Assembly: GCA_965222065.1 (NCBI GenBank)
Contig: OZ244933.1
Span: 1,612,001-1,676,000, forward strand
Direction of reading: 5' to 3'
DNA: 64,000 bases
DNA from: GM7GCV1 sp965222065
Lineage (GTDB): Bacteria; Pseudomonadota; Gammaproteobacteria; Pseudomonadales; GM7GCV1
A program made the translations under genes and the position numbers. Below, piece by piece: positions 33,050 to 42,172 of the stretch. Position 1 is the first letter of the stretch, and each line of letters opens with the position of its first letter. The notes under the pieces are model-generated. The model worked only from the letters and a program-made list of their open reading frames with translations. It made no database searches and was not told the DNA's origin.

Positions 33050-33286
33050 TTAGGCGGCGCCAGGTGCAACAACAAAAATCAAAAACATGGCAATACCCAC
33101 ACCGATGATGGGCACAGCATCAATAAGACCGGCAAGGATGAACATTTTCGTTTGAAGCATGGGTGCCAGCTCGGGTTGACGGGCTGTGCTTTCCAGCAAA
33201 CGGCCACCAAGCAGGCCCATACCGATAGCGGCACCAATGCCGCCCAGTCCAATCATGATGGATGCAGCGATGTAAACCAGTTCCAT
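33050..33286 (-). CDS. atpE: F0 ATP synthase c subunit (proton type)
   Basis: 78 residues, two membrane helices joined by the RQPE loop (STARQPELAPML). The ion-binding carboxylate is Asp56 in helix 2 (LAGLIDAVPIIGVGIAMFLIF). The Na+-coupling pattern (Gln in helix 1, with Ser/Thr beside the carboxylate in helix 2) is not seen, so proton coupling is expected. The subunit forms the rotor ring in the inner membrane. Confidence 0.98.
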   Translation of the reverse strand: MELVYIAASIMIGLGGIGAAIGMGLLGGRLLESTARQPELAPMLQTKMFILAGLIDAVPIIGVGIAMFLIFVVAPGAA

Positions 33287-33338
33287 TTTTTTCTCCTGTG
33301 AAAAGATTAAAAAGTCGCGTAATTAAATGATGTAAAAC

Positions 33339-34229
33339 CTAGTGATCCTCGTGCGCCATGCTCAGGTAGACAATTGTCAGTACCATAAAGATAAACGCCT
33401 GCAACGGAATAACGAGAATATGGAATATCGCCCAGCCTACTTGCAACAAACCGCCGGAGATCCCCAAAACCAAACCACCTGCATACATGGTGGCAATCAA
33501 AATAAAGATGATTTCGCCTGCGTACATGTTGCCGAAAAGACGCAGTCCCATGCTGACCGGCTTGGCCAGCAAGCTGATAATTTCCAACACCAGATTAAAG
33601 GGAATAAATGCCCAGTGGTTGAAAGGCTGCAAGCCCAGCTCTTTGGCAAAGCCGCCCACACCCTTAACTTTAATGGAGTAATAAATAATTAATAGAAACA
33701 CTCCAAGTGACATACCCAGAGTGATATTGGGATCGGTCGAAGGCACGATTTTTTGGAAATGCACACCCAGCATGCTCATGATCCAAGGCACCAGGTCGAC
33801 CGGAACCCACTTGAGCATGTTCATCAAGAGAATCCAGACAAAGATGGTTAATGCCAATGGAGCAATCACCGGGTTCTTGCCATGGAAGGCGTCCTTCACG
33901 TTGTTGTCGACAAACTCAACGAAAGACTCAACAAAATTCTGTAGCTTCCCGGGCACACCGGTTGTCGCCTTGCGTGCCACCAGGCCAAACAACAGGCAGA
34001 AAAACACACCCAGGCCAAATGACCAGGCCAGACTGTCGACGTGGAATGCATTAAAACCCATGGCCGCCGCTTCTTCAGAGCTGTGGGCCCAGGTCCAGGT
34101 AGGTTCTTCGAGAGTGTAGTGATGGCCGTCTTCGCCGTGGCGCTCATAACCGGCAGGGAGTTTGCCGTAGGTTAGGTTTTGCAAGTGGTGCTGGATGTAT
34201 TCAGCGGAGGTTTGCGTTTCGCCGGCCAT
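33339..34229 (-). CDS. atpB: F0 ATP synthase a subunit
   Basis: 296 residues, about six membrane helices. The conserved helix with the essential arginine is seen in LVLEIISLLAKPVSMGLRLFGNMYAGEIIFILIA, and the last helix as LQVGWAIFHILVIPLQAFIFMVLTIVYLSMAHEDH. The soluble N-terminal part of about 80 residues (GYERHGEDGHHYTLEEPTWTW) is longer than in E. coli, as in Pseudomonas and relatives. It is 13 bp after atpI and 52 bp before atpE. Confidence 0.97.
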   Translation of the reverse strand: MAGETQTSAEYIQHHLQNLTYGKLPAGYERHGEDGHHYTLEEPTWTWAHSSEEAAAMGFNAFHVDSLAWSFGLGVFFCLLFGLVARKATTGVPGKLQNFVESFVEFVDNNVKDAFHGKNPVIAPLALTIFVWILLMNMLKWVPVDLVPWIMSMLGVHFQKIVPSTDPNITLGMSLGVFLLIIYYSIKVKGVGGFAKELGLQPFNHWAFIPFNLVLEIISLLAKPVSMGLRLFGNMYAGEIIFILIATMYAGGLVLGISGGLLQVGWAIFHILVIPLQAFIFMVLTIVYLSMAHEDH

Positions 34230-34242
34230 TAAATTGTCTCAG

Positions 34243-34650
34243 TCAATCTCTGCGTCGTTGCGTTGTGTCGGAGCCAGAGCTCATTTGTCTGGAAAACACT
34301 TTCATACTAATTGGCACCTGTATCGCCAGCATGACGAACAGCGCCACAAACAGTAACAGGGGGTAGTGCGGCGGTACAAATCGAAATACCAGGGCGCACA
34401 AAACCATTACCAATACTATTTTTCCTGTTTCACCCCAGTATATTGCCCCAAACGCTTTAGCGGGTTGTTGGCTGGCTCTATACCTGAAAGCCTGAAAGGT
34501 GAAATAAGCATTCGGCAGTATTGCGATGCCGCACCCGTAAGCTACTGCCAATGCTCCGTCGCGACCCTCTATACCGAAGCCCGCGAGCAACAGGACAAGC
34601 ATTGCTGCCAGCTGCCATCCAATGTATTTGAAAAATAGGCTTGCTGACAC
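34243..34650 (-). CDS. atpI: ATP synthase subunit I
   Basis: 135 residues, four membrane helices of the AtpI/UncI family: YIGWQLAAMLVLLLAGFGIEGRDGALAVAYGCGIAILPNAYFTFQAFRY and a second pair ending PLLLFVALFVMLAIQVPISMKVF. AtpI assists c-ring assembly and Mg2+ supply. The GTG start at 34650 is directly preceded by a perfect DnaA box, and no good Shine-Dalgarno is seen. It is the first gene of the operon. Confidence 0.92.
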   Translation of the reverse strand: MSASLFFKYIGWQLAAMLVLLLAGFGIEGRDGALAVAYGCGIAILPNAYFTFQAFRYRASQQPAKAFGAIYWGETGKIVLVMVLCALVFRFVPPHYPLLLFVALFVMLAIQVPISMKVFSRQMSSGSDTTQRRRD

Positions 34651-34659
34651 TTATCCACA
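34651..34659 (+). promoter_or_regulatory. Perfect DnaA box in the atp leader
   Basis: TTATCCACA matches the DnaA consensus at all nine positions. It touches the atpI GTG start and lies about 12-20 bases downstream of the predicted atp transcription start, a place where a bound protein would block transcript elongation or initiation. A link between replication initiation and ATP synthase expression is inference. Confidence 0.65.
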
Positions 34660-34678
34660 GGCTTACGCGGGGCCGTGG

Positions 34679-34707
34679 ATTATAGTTGGATGGGGTTGGG
34701 GCTTCAA
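34679..34707 (-). promoter_or_regulatory. Sigma70-type promoter of the atp operon
   Basis: On the minus strand: -35 TTGAAG (34702-34707), a 17-bp spacer, and a perfect -10 TATAAT (34679-34684). Transcription would begin near 34672, giving a leader of about 22 bases before the atpI GTG. Position, spacing and match all fit; it was not tested experimentally. Confidence 0.75.
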
Positions 34708-34828
34708 GGTTTTAGAAGACGGAAACATACGAAATTTCACGATTAGTAAGGTATAAAGCTTGCTAATTTGCGCTTTGGAAAATCGGGTATTGAACGTTCC
34801 ATTAAAAGAAAGCACCCATATCTTAATT

Positions 34829-36259
34829 TCAGGTTTTCCGGATGCTCCAAAAATGCCTGATCGCCGGAAGCGCAAAAAGCACAAACACCAGGAGAAATAC
34901 CAGATTGATTCCAAGCCCGGCTGGGGAAAAAGCCGCTGCACCATACTTGATGCAATAGCCCAGCACCAATAGGAGTGCGGCCAGTGATATCGCCGTTTTT
35001 AGCCAAAACCTGGCACGCCGGGCCTCGCCCAGCCAACAGGAGATGGCGCATGCGGCGATCAGGGAACCCCAGAACACGGCCGTGGAGGGAAGGTGGAACA
35101 ACACCTGGGTAATACCCGTCAGCAAAAGAGCCAGGGGAGTACCCCAGATGATCCCTGCCCAAAGTGTGTTGATGGCATCCTGTTTTTTGCGCTTGATTAG
35201 CCAGATATTGACACCGCTAACCGACACGACAGTCAGTGCAAGGCCCAATACCACGTAAAGCAGCTTGGTGCCCAGCCCGCCAAAGTGGCCAAAGTGCAGA
35301 CGGTAAATGGAATAAACCACCTGTTGAGCAACAGAGCCATCGGAATAACCGGCCCGGTCAACGAAATTACCCTGCATATCGAAACGATAGTTTTCCGAGT
35401 AAATCATTCGTCCCGGCATCTGGACGTAGTATTCCTGGAACCGTTGTTCGGATGATGCATCGTGGATCACCATAAACAGGGGATTGCCATCAGGTACTTC
35501 CGCAGCCAGGTAGTCGAGGGGCTTCACCAGATTTGCCTCCAGTGGCTGGCCCTGTAATTCCGGCTCCGGAGTAAAAAAATCACTGGTTGCAGCATCCCTG
35601 TCACCGTCATAAAAGGCTTCCGCTGCCCCCATAATCAGTAAGCCCACCAGCCCAAAGTAGGCGCCGGTAATCGCGATCATGATGTGGAATGGCGCCCCCC
35701 ACACGCTGAGGCGGTTGTGCAAATCCACTTCAGCCATGCGCTCGCTATTTGATCGACGCCAGGAAAAGGCGTCTTTAAATATGGTTGGGTGCGCCAGAAA
35801 TCCGCTGATAATCAAACCCAAAAACAGGGCGCCGATGGCACTGACAATCACAATGCCAATATTTATTGGCATGTGCAGATTAATGTGCAGACCGGTAATC
35901 AGGTGCGACCAGTCATCATGGGCTATTGGCCCGATACTGCCATCTTCGTTGAGATAATGCCCCTGGGTATCAGTGGCAAATTTAATACGGGGTATGGCAT
36001 CACTGGGGAAAACCACATACAGGTGCTCACCGGTTTCGGATAACGCCTGAACGTAATTCCGGAATGCGTCCTGAATCAATTCGGGCTGAAGCGATCTGTA
36101 TTCATCCGCGGACGGCTGTTCCCAGCGTTCTATATCCAGATAAAACACCACAATGGTACCAGTCAGGCAAATCAGGTACATAAGACCACCCAACAGCAGC
36201 CCCAGCCAGGAGTGTGCTTGCAGGGAAGATTTAACGAGACCGGGAGACAATAGCTTCAT
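34829..36259 (-). CDS. PepSY-associated TM-helix protein (iron-uptake type)
   Basis: 476 residues, PepSY_TM family. The N-terminal helix with HSWLGLLLGGLMYLICLTGTIVVF and the paired histidine regions (HLITGLHINLHMP, DLHNRLSVWGAPFHIMIAITGAYFG, YRLHFGHFGG) are typical, as is the loop GRMIYSENYRFDMQGNF. About four core helices are followed by an extra C-terminal block of about four more. Family members are thought to reduce ferric siderophores at the inner membrane with haem bound by the histidines. It starts 7 bp after the preceding small membrane protein gene and is the last gene of the TonB-receptor unit. Confidence 0.85.
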   Translation of the reverse strand: MKLLSPGLVKSSLQAHSWLGLLLGGLMYLICLTGTIVVFYLDIERWEQPSADEYRSLQPELIQDAFRNYVQALSETGEHLYVVFPSDAIPRIKFATDTQGHYLNEDGSIGPIAHDDWSHLITGLHINLHMPINIGIVIVSAIGALFLGLIISGFLAHPTIFKDAFSWRRSNSERMAEVDLHNRLSVWGAPFHIMIAITGAYFGLVGLLIMGAAEAFYDGDRDAATSDFFTPEPELQGQPLEANLVKPLDYLAAEVPDGNPLFMVIHDASSEQRFQEYYVQMPGRMIYSENYRFDMQGNFVDRAGYSDGSVAQQVVYSIYRLHFGHFGGLGTKLLYVVLGLALTVVSVSGVNIWLIKRKKQDAINTLWAGIIWGTPLALLLTGITQVLFHLPSTAVFWGSLIAACAISCWLGEARRARFWLKTAISLAALLLVLGYCIKYGAAAFSPAGLGINLVFLLVFVLFALPAIRHFWSIRKT

Positions 36260-36266
36260 TGAGTGT

Positions 36267-36815
36267 TCACAGGTAGAGATAAAGGCTGGCTAAAATTCCA
36301 GACAATAGTGTGGCCGACAAGGGCATCCATATCTTTTTACTGCCACATATCCATGCCGCCATACCACCCCACAACAAGGGTAGTACAAGCAACGACCAGA
36401 GCATCTGTGTGGCATCGTCAGCGGGCAACAGTTTTACCAGAAACAGTGTTACCGGAATGGACGCAGCACCCACAAGCGGGACGGTCGCCAAAAACAGGCC
36501 CAGATGCCCGGCAACCTTGACCCAGGGAGGGCGTCCCACAAGTACAGGTTCAACTTCCTGTCGACTTTCCGAACGCCTGTTTTCCCGGGAAAAATAGATA
36601 ACCAGCCAGGCAGCCAGTGCCGGAAAGCTCAACCCGTAAACAAGGCCGAATTCCCAACCCGGTTTTACAAACCAGAGTGGCAGCGACAATACGATCAATA
36701 ACCAGCCCAACCAAATAATGGGGCTGGAGCGATCCCGCCGATCGCGTTTCCAGGAATAGAACAGGCACACAACTCCGGCGAGAGAGAAGGTGCCTGCAAT
36801 CAGGTTAGTCAGCAT
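36267..36815 (-). CDS. Hypothetical membrane protein of the iron-uptake unit
   Basis: 182 residues, about six hydrophobic segments: LIAGTFSLAGVVCLFYSW at the start, WLGWLLIVLSLPLWFV, GLVYGLSFPALAAWLVIYF, then a charged loop (SRENRRSESRQEVEPV), LGLFLATVPLVGAASIPVTLFLV and LWSLLVLPLLWGGMAAWICG. It carries no recognised domain name, but small proteins like this often sit between a TonB receptor and a PepSY protein. It starts 32 bp after the receptor stop and ends 7 bp before the PepSY gene. Confidence 0.72.
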   Translation of the reverse strand: MLTNLIAGTFSLAGVVCLFYSWKRDRRDRSSPIIWLGWLLIVLSLPLWFVKPGWEFGLVYGLSFPALAAWLVIYFSRENRRSESRQEVEPVLVGRPPWVKVAGHLGLFLATVPLVGAASIPVTLFLVKLLPADDATQMLWSLLVLPLLWGGMAAWICGSKKIWMPLSATLLSGILASLYLYL

Positions 36816-36847
36816 ATTTGCTTTTGTGTTTTATTTATCGTCCAGCA

Positions 36848-38971
36848 CTAGAAATCGTAGGTCATGGTAGCAACTGCCGTGCGACGCATTCCCGGGAAGC
36901 AGTCGCCTCGCGTCAGGCAAGAGGTCAAATATTTCTCATCCGTCAGGTTACGAAAGTTTAGTGCCAGATCCCAGTTATCATTTAACTGATAACCAAACAT
37001 TAGATCGGCCAGGGTGTAATCCGGTGTTACGTAACGAACCGTAGCATCCTCGGAGACACTTTCACCCACATATCGAATACCCCCACCTGCTCGAAATGGC
37101 GTAGTGGACGGATTCCAGGTGACCCAGATGGAAGCATTGCTATCCGGCTCCGCCGCGAACTCATAATTATTTTGGTCGCGGGCATCCAGTGTGCTCAGCC
37201 CCATTCTCAGATAATAATCCCCAAGCATGGCCTGCGCTTCGAACTCAATGCCATCCAGCTCGGATACACCCTGTTGCTGGGCGGCATCCCCGGGCAAACT
37301 GTTGGGATTCGGCAAATTGGATATTTCTATGTCGTAATAGGAGAGGGTAATCAGTGCAGGAATACTGTCCGGCTCATACTTCAAACCAACTTCATACTGT
37401 TTGCCTTCTTCCGGGTCCAGTTGATTGCCTGACAAATCAGTACCTACGACCGTTTCAAACGATTCGGAATAGCTCACATAAGAGGACACACCAGACTCAA
37501 ACCGGTACAACATACCCAGGCTCGTGGAAAGCTCACTGTCCGTCTGACGGGTAGTACCATCATTGTTATCCACATCGTCGTAACGTAACCCGGCGGTAAG
37601 ACGCCAGTTACCTACGCTGATCTGGTCTGATAAATACAGCCCCAGGTCCTTGACGTTCTGTACAGCACCATCGTTGAGAATGGCATCAAATACGGACTGG
37701 TCCGGAGCACCCGTATACACCGGGTCAGCCAGATCCAGCGCATAGGTAAAATCGCCACTGAAGACGCCTGCGCCATAAAAATAGGCAGTATCACTGTCGG
37801 TTTCCACATCCTGATACTGGCCACCAAACAGCACTTCGTGATTGAGTGTCCCGGTGGAAAATTCGGCAGTCAAACGAACATCCAGCGCTAACTGTTCAAA
37901 AGTGTTGTCGCCCTGATAAAAAGAACGCGGGACCACTGTATCACTATAGCCCGTAGGGGTTCCTGCCGGGATCATTCCAGCGTCAACCAGCGCCTGGTTC
38001 AGGTAGCGGCTGGCCCCTGCACCAGTAAACAGCGGCCAGGCCTGGTTGTAATCGGCCTCACCATCGCGCCACAACGCGGTGGCTTCCAGGCCCAAATTGG
38101 CATTGAACCGATGTTCCACCAGTGCGGTTAACTGGGTGGATTCGGTATCAAATTTATTCCAGCCTGGTTCTCCCGCATAAATATCCTGGTCAATATACCC
38201 ACCGCCAGCGAGGGGATTCAGTGTGCCTTCAATGGGAATAAACTGGGCGGCCGTATCCGCATTGGAATCCTGGTACATGGCCAGCAGTGTGTAACTCGTA
38301 TCATCACTGGGCACATAGCTTATAGAGGGCATAAACAGGGTGACATCGTCGTTTACATGTTCTACCTGGGTATCGCTGTCGCGGCCCAGGGCCACGACGC
38401 GGTAAAGCCAGTCAGAAGAGCCTATTTGACCGGTTGAATCCAGTCCGACCTGCTTGCGATTGTGGTTGCCGATTTCCACTACCACTTCTGAATCGGACTC
38501 GGCTTTCGGTGTCTTGGACACATAGTTAACAATACCGCCAGGAGAACCCTGACCGTAAAGCACTGAGGCCGGTCCTTTCAGTACCTCAACCTGTTCAATG
38601 GTGTAAAGCTCGGCCCGCGTGGTGTTATAACTACCAAACAACTCCTGGATTGAATCGCGGTAACGGGGAAGCTCAAGACCGCGGGCGTGAATCCAGTCCC
38701 CACGTGTTGAGAAACCGTAGGTTTCGGCCGTTACACCTGACATATAGGAGGTTGCCTGGGACAAATTCAGGGCACCTTTTTCCTTAAATTGCTCGGCCGT
38801 TTCTATCGAGATAGATCTGGCCGTTTCGACAATAGGCACATTGGACTTGGTCGCGCCAAAGCGAGACAGCTGTCCGGTGACAGTCATGGATTCAATTTCC
38901 TGGGCCAGAACGGCAGGGGAAGCAACAAGGCTGAACAGCAGGGCACAGCCTGCGACTTTTTGCGCGACCAT
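36848..38971 (-). CDS. TonB-dependent siderophore receptor
   Basis: 707 residues. Signal peptide MVAQKVAGCALLFSLVASPAVLAQ; a TonB box-like segment ESMTVTG; plug domain (VPIVETARSISIETAEQFKEKGALNLSQATSYMSGVTAETYG, then RGLELPRYRDSIQELFGSYN and VEVLKGPASVLYGQGSPGGIVNYVSKTP), which is the siderophore-receptor signature; and a 22-stranded barrel ending in the aromatic residue F (ATMTYDF). The ligand is probably a ferric siderophore. Start choice: AAAGG lies 10 bases before ATG 38971 but only 1 base before ATG 38980. The promoter carries a Fur box. Confidence 0.92.
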   Translation of the reverse strand: MVAQKVAGCALLFSLVASPAVLAQEIESMTVTGQLSRFGATKSNVPIVETARSISIETAEQFKEKGALNLSQATSYMSGVTAETYGFSTRGDWIHARGLELPRYRDSIQELFGSYNTTRAELYTIEQVEVLKGPASVLYGQGSPGGIVNYVSKTPKAESDSEVVVEIGNHNRKQVGLDSTGQIGSSDWLYRVVALGRDSDTQVEHVNDDVTLFMPSISYVPSDDTSYTLLAMYQDSNADTAAQFIPIEGTLNPLAGGGYIDQDIYAGEPGWNKFDTESTQLTALVEHRFNANLGLEATALWRDGEADYNQAWPLFTGAGASRYLNQALVDAGMIPAGTPTGYSDTVVPRSFYQGDNTFEQLALDVRLTAEFSTGTLNHEVLFGGQYQDVETDSDTAYFYGAGVFSGDFTYALDLADPVYTGAPDQSVFDAILNDGAVQNVKDLGLYLSDQISVGNWRLTAGLRYDDVDNNDGTTRQTDSELSTSLGMLYRFESGVSSYVSYSESFETVVGTDLSGNQLDPEEGKQYEVGLKYEPDSIPALITLSYYDIEISNLPNPNSLPGDAAQQQGVSELDGIEFEAQAMLGDYYLRMGLSTLDARDQNNYEFAAEPDSNASIWVTWNPSTTPFRAGGGIRYVGESVSEDATVRYVTPDYTLADLMFGYQLNDNWDLALNFRNLTDEKYLTSCLTRGDCFPGMRRTAVATMTYDF

Positions 38972-39014
38972 TTTTGACATACCTTTTTGGGGGTGATTGA
39001 TAAAATGAGTGCGA

Positions 39015-39043
39015 ATGATAATTGGTCTCATTATCAATTTCAA
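39015..39043 (-). promoter_or_regulatory. Receptor promoter
   Basis: On the minus strand: -35 TTGAAA (39038-39043), a 17-bp spacer, and -10 TATCAT (39015-39020). It lies 44 bp upstream of the receptor start at 38971, and the Fur box occupies the spacer, so binding would block RNA polymerase. Confidence 0.65.
39017..39035 (-). promoter_or_regulatory. Fur box
   Basis: On the minus strand GATAATGAGACCAATTATC matches the 19-bp Fur consensus (GATAATGATAATCATTATC) at 15 positions. It overlaps the spacer and -10 of the receptor promoter. Iron-dependent repression of the receptor, the small membrane protein and the PepSY gene follows from this (inference from established Fur biology). Confidence 0.75.
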
Positions 39044-39073
39044 ACAAATGATCGACAAAATGTCTAAATTATT

Positions 39074-40450
39074 CTATTTACTGATTTCAGCCGTTTCTTT
39101 TCGAACCAAATAGGCAAGCAATGCGCCTGATAGAAAAAGGCCACTCACCACGCTGGTAGCAATACCGAACCAGACGCCCCAGACACCAAAACCGCCGACT
39201 ACCACATAAAGCCAGGAAAACAGTGCCACTCCGATTCCCTGGCGGTAAATGCCTACCAGCAATGAAAGCACCGGTTTTTTAAATGCCTGAAAGAGTGAAT
39301 TAAAAGCAAATAACAGCATATAGACCCAAAGGATCAGGCCATCCACTCGCAGGTAACTCACCCCAACATCGATCACAGACTGGTCTCGAGTAAACAACAA
39401 CATGAGGTACTCCCCTAACAACCAAAGCAACGCACCGGATATCAGGGTCATGATTGCCCCAAATTTAAAACAGAACAGTGCCGCTTCCTTGACCCGGTGA
39501 TATTGTCTTGCCCCGATATTTTGGGCCGCTATGGGAAGCAGGCTTCCCGTCAAACCAAATACAGGCAGCAGCAGGATTTGTTCAATTCGCAAGGCTACGC
39601 CATAACCCGCCTGGGCATGGGATCCAAAGTCCTTCAGAAAATACTGTACGACAAACCCGGCGATCATCATCACCATCATGCTAAAACTGGAGGGCAAGGC
39701 CTGGTTAATGATGTCTAGATAGGCCCGCAGGTCTGGCACCAGGCCAGCTAGTCCGTGATTTTTAAAGAGGAAAATCCGTGTAACCTGAAAAAGAATATAA
39801 GCCATCACCCCGGCCTGGCTGGCCAGGGTAGACAGCGCCAACCCATCAAAACCAAACGCTGGAAACAAGCCGGGAATACCAAAAATAAACAGGGGATTGA
39901 GCGCCAGGTTGGCAAAAAATGCAGCGATCTGCGCTCGCTTCATTGATCGCGTATCGCCATGAGCCTGAAGGATTCCGTTACCGCCATATGCCAGAAGGAA
40001 AAATACCGTACCCAGTAGAAGTACTCGCAAATAGCTGTTGGCCGCCTCCCGGTATTCTCCGGGTTCCGAAATCAGCTCGATGATTTCCGGCGCAAGATAG
40101 TAACCAACCAGGGTCATGGCCAAAGAGAGCAGGATGCCAAATCCCACCCCCTGCCGGGCGATGTGATTTGAGGCTTCTTCGTTATCAGCTCCCAGTGCCT
40201 GACCAACCAGTGCACTGAGTGCTGAGCTCAGGCCAAAGCCAAGGGCAATCAAAAAGAAAAATACCTGGGAAGCAATCGCCAGACCCGCCTGAGCCCAGGT
40301 GGAAATCAGCCCGGCATAAAAGGTATCCACCACGTTATAGAGCGTAGAAAAAATCATGCCGACTGCCATGGGCAGGGCCATGTTTTTAAAATGCTCGGGA
40401 ATGGATCCGCGCGTTAAATCATTGCGGCGGGCAGGCGTCGATTCAGCCAC
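39074..40450 (-). CDS. MATE-family efflux transporter
   Basis: 458 residues, about twelve membrane helices in two halves. The first half has FKNMALPMAVGMIFSTLYNVVDTFYAGLISTWAQAGLAIASQVFF and the second GSHAQAGYGVALRIEQILLLPVFGLTGSLLPIAAQNIGARQYHRVKEA, the NorM/DinF-type pattern. MATE proteins export drugs or metabolites using Na+ or H+. A GTG start at 40450 lies 9 bp after the parB stop, so it may be read through from the parAB transcript. Confidence 0.88.
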   Translation of the reverse strand: MAESTPARRNDLTRGSIPEHFKNMALPMAVGMIFSTLYNVVDTFYAGLISTWAQAGLAIASQVFFFLIALGFGLSSALSALVGQALGADNEEASNHIARQGVGFGILLSLAMTLVGYYLAPEIIELISEPGEYREAANSYLRVLLLGTVFFLLAYGGNGILQAHGDTRSMKRAQIAAFFANLALNPLFIFGIPGLFPAFGFDGLALSTLASQAGVMAYILFQVTRIFLFKNHGLAGLVPDLRAYLDIINQALPSSFSMMVMMIAGFVVQYFLKDFGSHAQAGYGVALRIEQILLLPVFGLTGSLLPIAAQNIGARQYHRVKEAALFCFKFGAIMTLISGALLWLLGEYLMLLFTRDQSVIDVGVSYLRVDGLILWVYMLLFAFNSLFQAFKKPVLSLLVGIYRQGIGVALFSWLYVVVGGFGVWGVWFGIATSVVSGLFLSGALLAYLVRKETAEISK

Positions 40451-40459
40451 GCTGATCTG

Positions 40460-41374
40460 CTATTTGATCCTTTTCAGGATGCCATCGAGAATATCGAGTG
40501 AGGAATAGCTGATCACCAGCTTGCCCTTGCCGCCTCGCGACTGGTTAATGGCGACGGGTGCGCCCAGTTTTTCCGAAAGATCTTTTTCAAGCGCCACCAC
40601 ATCGGCCGATTTTTTTTCCTTCTTATTCGTCTTTTTGGTGGTGGGTTTTTCCTGGAGCGAGCGAACATAGGTTTCTGCCTGCCTCACCGACATATCCCGG
40701 TCGATAATATCCCGAGCCGCCCCTTGCTGCTTGTCAGCTGATAGGGGTAATAGTGCGCGGGCATGCCCCATATCCAGGTCGCCGCGTTCCACCAGGATTC
40801 TTACCTGCTCCGGCAGGTTGGTCAAACGCATCAGGTTGGTAACGGCACTGCGGGATTTACCTACAGCCTCTGCTACTTCTTCATGGGTCAGACCAAACTC
40901 GTCCTTGATACGCTGCAATGCCATGGCCTCTTCCATGGCATTAAGGTCCTCGCGCTGCATATTCTCGATGAGCGACATGGCAATCGCCGCTTCATCGGGA
41001 ATATCGCGAACAATCGCAGCTATGGTATCCAGTCCGGCCTTTTGTACGGCACGCCAGCGACGTTCGCCGGCAATAATTTCGTAGGTATCTGCACTGATGG
41101 GCCGCAGGACAATTGGCTGCATGAGTCCCTGGGCCTGGATGCTGGCTGCCAGCTCGTCCAGGGCGGATTCATCGATATGGCGACGTGGCTGATAACGACC
41201 TCGCTGGATCAGGTCAACGGGTATCTGTTTTAGCGCATCACCTGCTGTTTGGCGTGCTGTATCCATATCCTGATGGCTTTCATCAATAATGCTTTTGGCA
41301 TCAATGAAGGCATCGAGTCCGCTGCCCAGTGATTTTTTCAGTCCGGATCCCAAACCGCGTTTTTTCGTGGCCAT
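40460..41374 (-). CDS. parB: Chromosome partitioning protein ParB
   Basis: 304 residues. The N-terminal ParB/Srx CTPase domain includes IPVDLIQRGRYQPRRHIDESALDELAASIQAQGLMQPIVLRPI and IIAGERRWRAVQKAGL (the GERRxRA motif). The central helix-turn-helix is LTHEEVAEAVGKSRSAVTNLMRL and the C-terminal domain dimerises the protein. It binds parS, two perfect copies of which lie in recF. It begins 1 bp after the parA stop. Confidence 0.97.
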   Translation of the reverse strand: MATKKRGLGSGLKKSLGSGLDAFIDAKSIIDESHQDMDTARQTAGDALKQIPVDLIQRGRYQPRRHIDESALDELAASIQAQGLMQPIVLRPISADTYEIIAGERRWRAVQKAGLDTIAAIVRDIPDEAAIAMSLIENMQREDLNAMEEAMALQRIKDEFGLTHEEVAEAVGKSRSAVTNLMRLTNLPEQVRILVERGDLDMGHARALLPLSADKQQGAARDIIDRDMSVRQAETYVRSLQEKPTTKKTNKKEKKSADVVALEKDLSEKLGAPVAINQSRGGKGKLVISYSSLDILDGILKRIK

Positions 41375-42172
41375 TTAATTCGTTTCCTCAGCACCCATTC
41401 GCACTTTGGGCTTGTGTCTTCTAATCAGTTCCCCTGCCAGGCCTTTGTAGGCGATTGCCCCCTTGGAGTTTTTGTCATAAACCAGCGCGGGCAGGCCATG
41501 GCTGGGTGCTTCTGCCAGACGTACATTGCGTGGAATAGCGGTACGGAATACCTTGTCGCCAAAGTACCCCCGAAGCTCGGTTTCCACATCCATCGTCAAC
41601 ATACTCCGGGGGTCGTACATGGTTTGCAGCACACCCTCGATCCTTAAATTCTTGTTGGCCATTTTGGCAATTTTTTCGACCGTCCCCACGAGAGCCGAAA
41701 TACCTTCCAGTGAGAAAAATTCACATTGCACTGGAATAATGACGCCGGTGGACGCAACCAGAGCATTAATGCTGAGCATGTTGAGGGAAGGAGGGCAGTC
41801 AATAATGATGTAATCGTACTTGTGCTGAATTTTGAGTAACGCGTGCTTGAGGCGTTGTTCGCGCATTAACTCGTTAATCAACTCCACTTCTGCCGTGGTC
41901 AGATCGCCGTTTGCTGGCAAGAGGTCATATCGGGCTTCAGGACAATGAACCAGGACATCGGCAATATCCGCATTGTTCATCAACACATCCAGTACGGTTT
42001 TATCCAGCTCATGCTTGTCGCAGCCAGAGCCCACGGTGGCATTGGCCTGCGGATCCAGGTCTATCAGGAGTACTTTCTTGAAACTATGACCAAGTGAAGC
42101 CGCCAGGTTCAGCGCCGTTGTGGTTTTGCCAACACCACCTTTCTGATTGGCTATAGCGAGGATATGCGTCAT
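41375..42172 (-). CDS. parA: Chromosome partitioning ATPase ParA
   Basis: 265 residues, Walker-type MinD/ParA ATPase with deviant Walker A KGGVGKTTTALNLAA (residues about 11-25), Walker A' LLIDLDPQANATVGSG and Walker B YIIIDCPPSLNMLSINAL. There is no N-terminal DNA-binding extension, so it is the chromosomal (Soj) type. Its ATG overlaps the rsmG stop by four bases. Confidence 0.97.
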   Translation of the reverse strand: MTHILAIANQKGGVGKTTTALNLAASLGHSFKKVLLIDLDPQANATVGSGCDKHELDKTVLDVLMNNADIADVLVHCPEARYDLLPANGDLTTAEVELINELMREQRLKHALLKIQHKYDYIIIDCPPSLNMLSINALVASTGVIIPVQCEFFSLEGISALVGTVEKIAKMANKNLRIEGVLQTMYDPRSMLTMDVETELRGYFGDKVFRTAIPRNVRLAEAPSHGLPALVYDKNSKGAIAYKGLAGELIRRHKPKVRMGAEETN

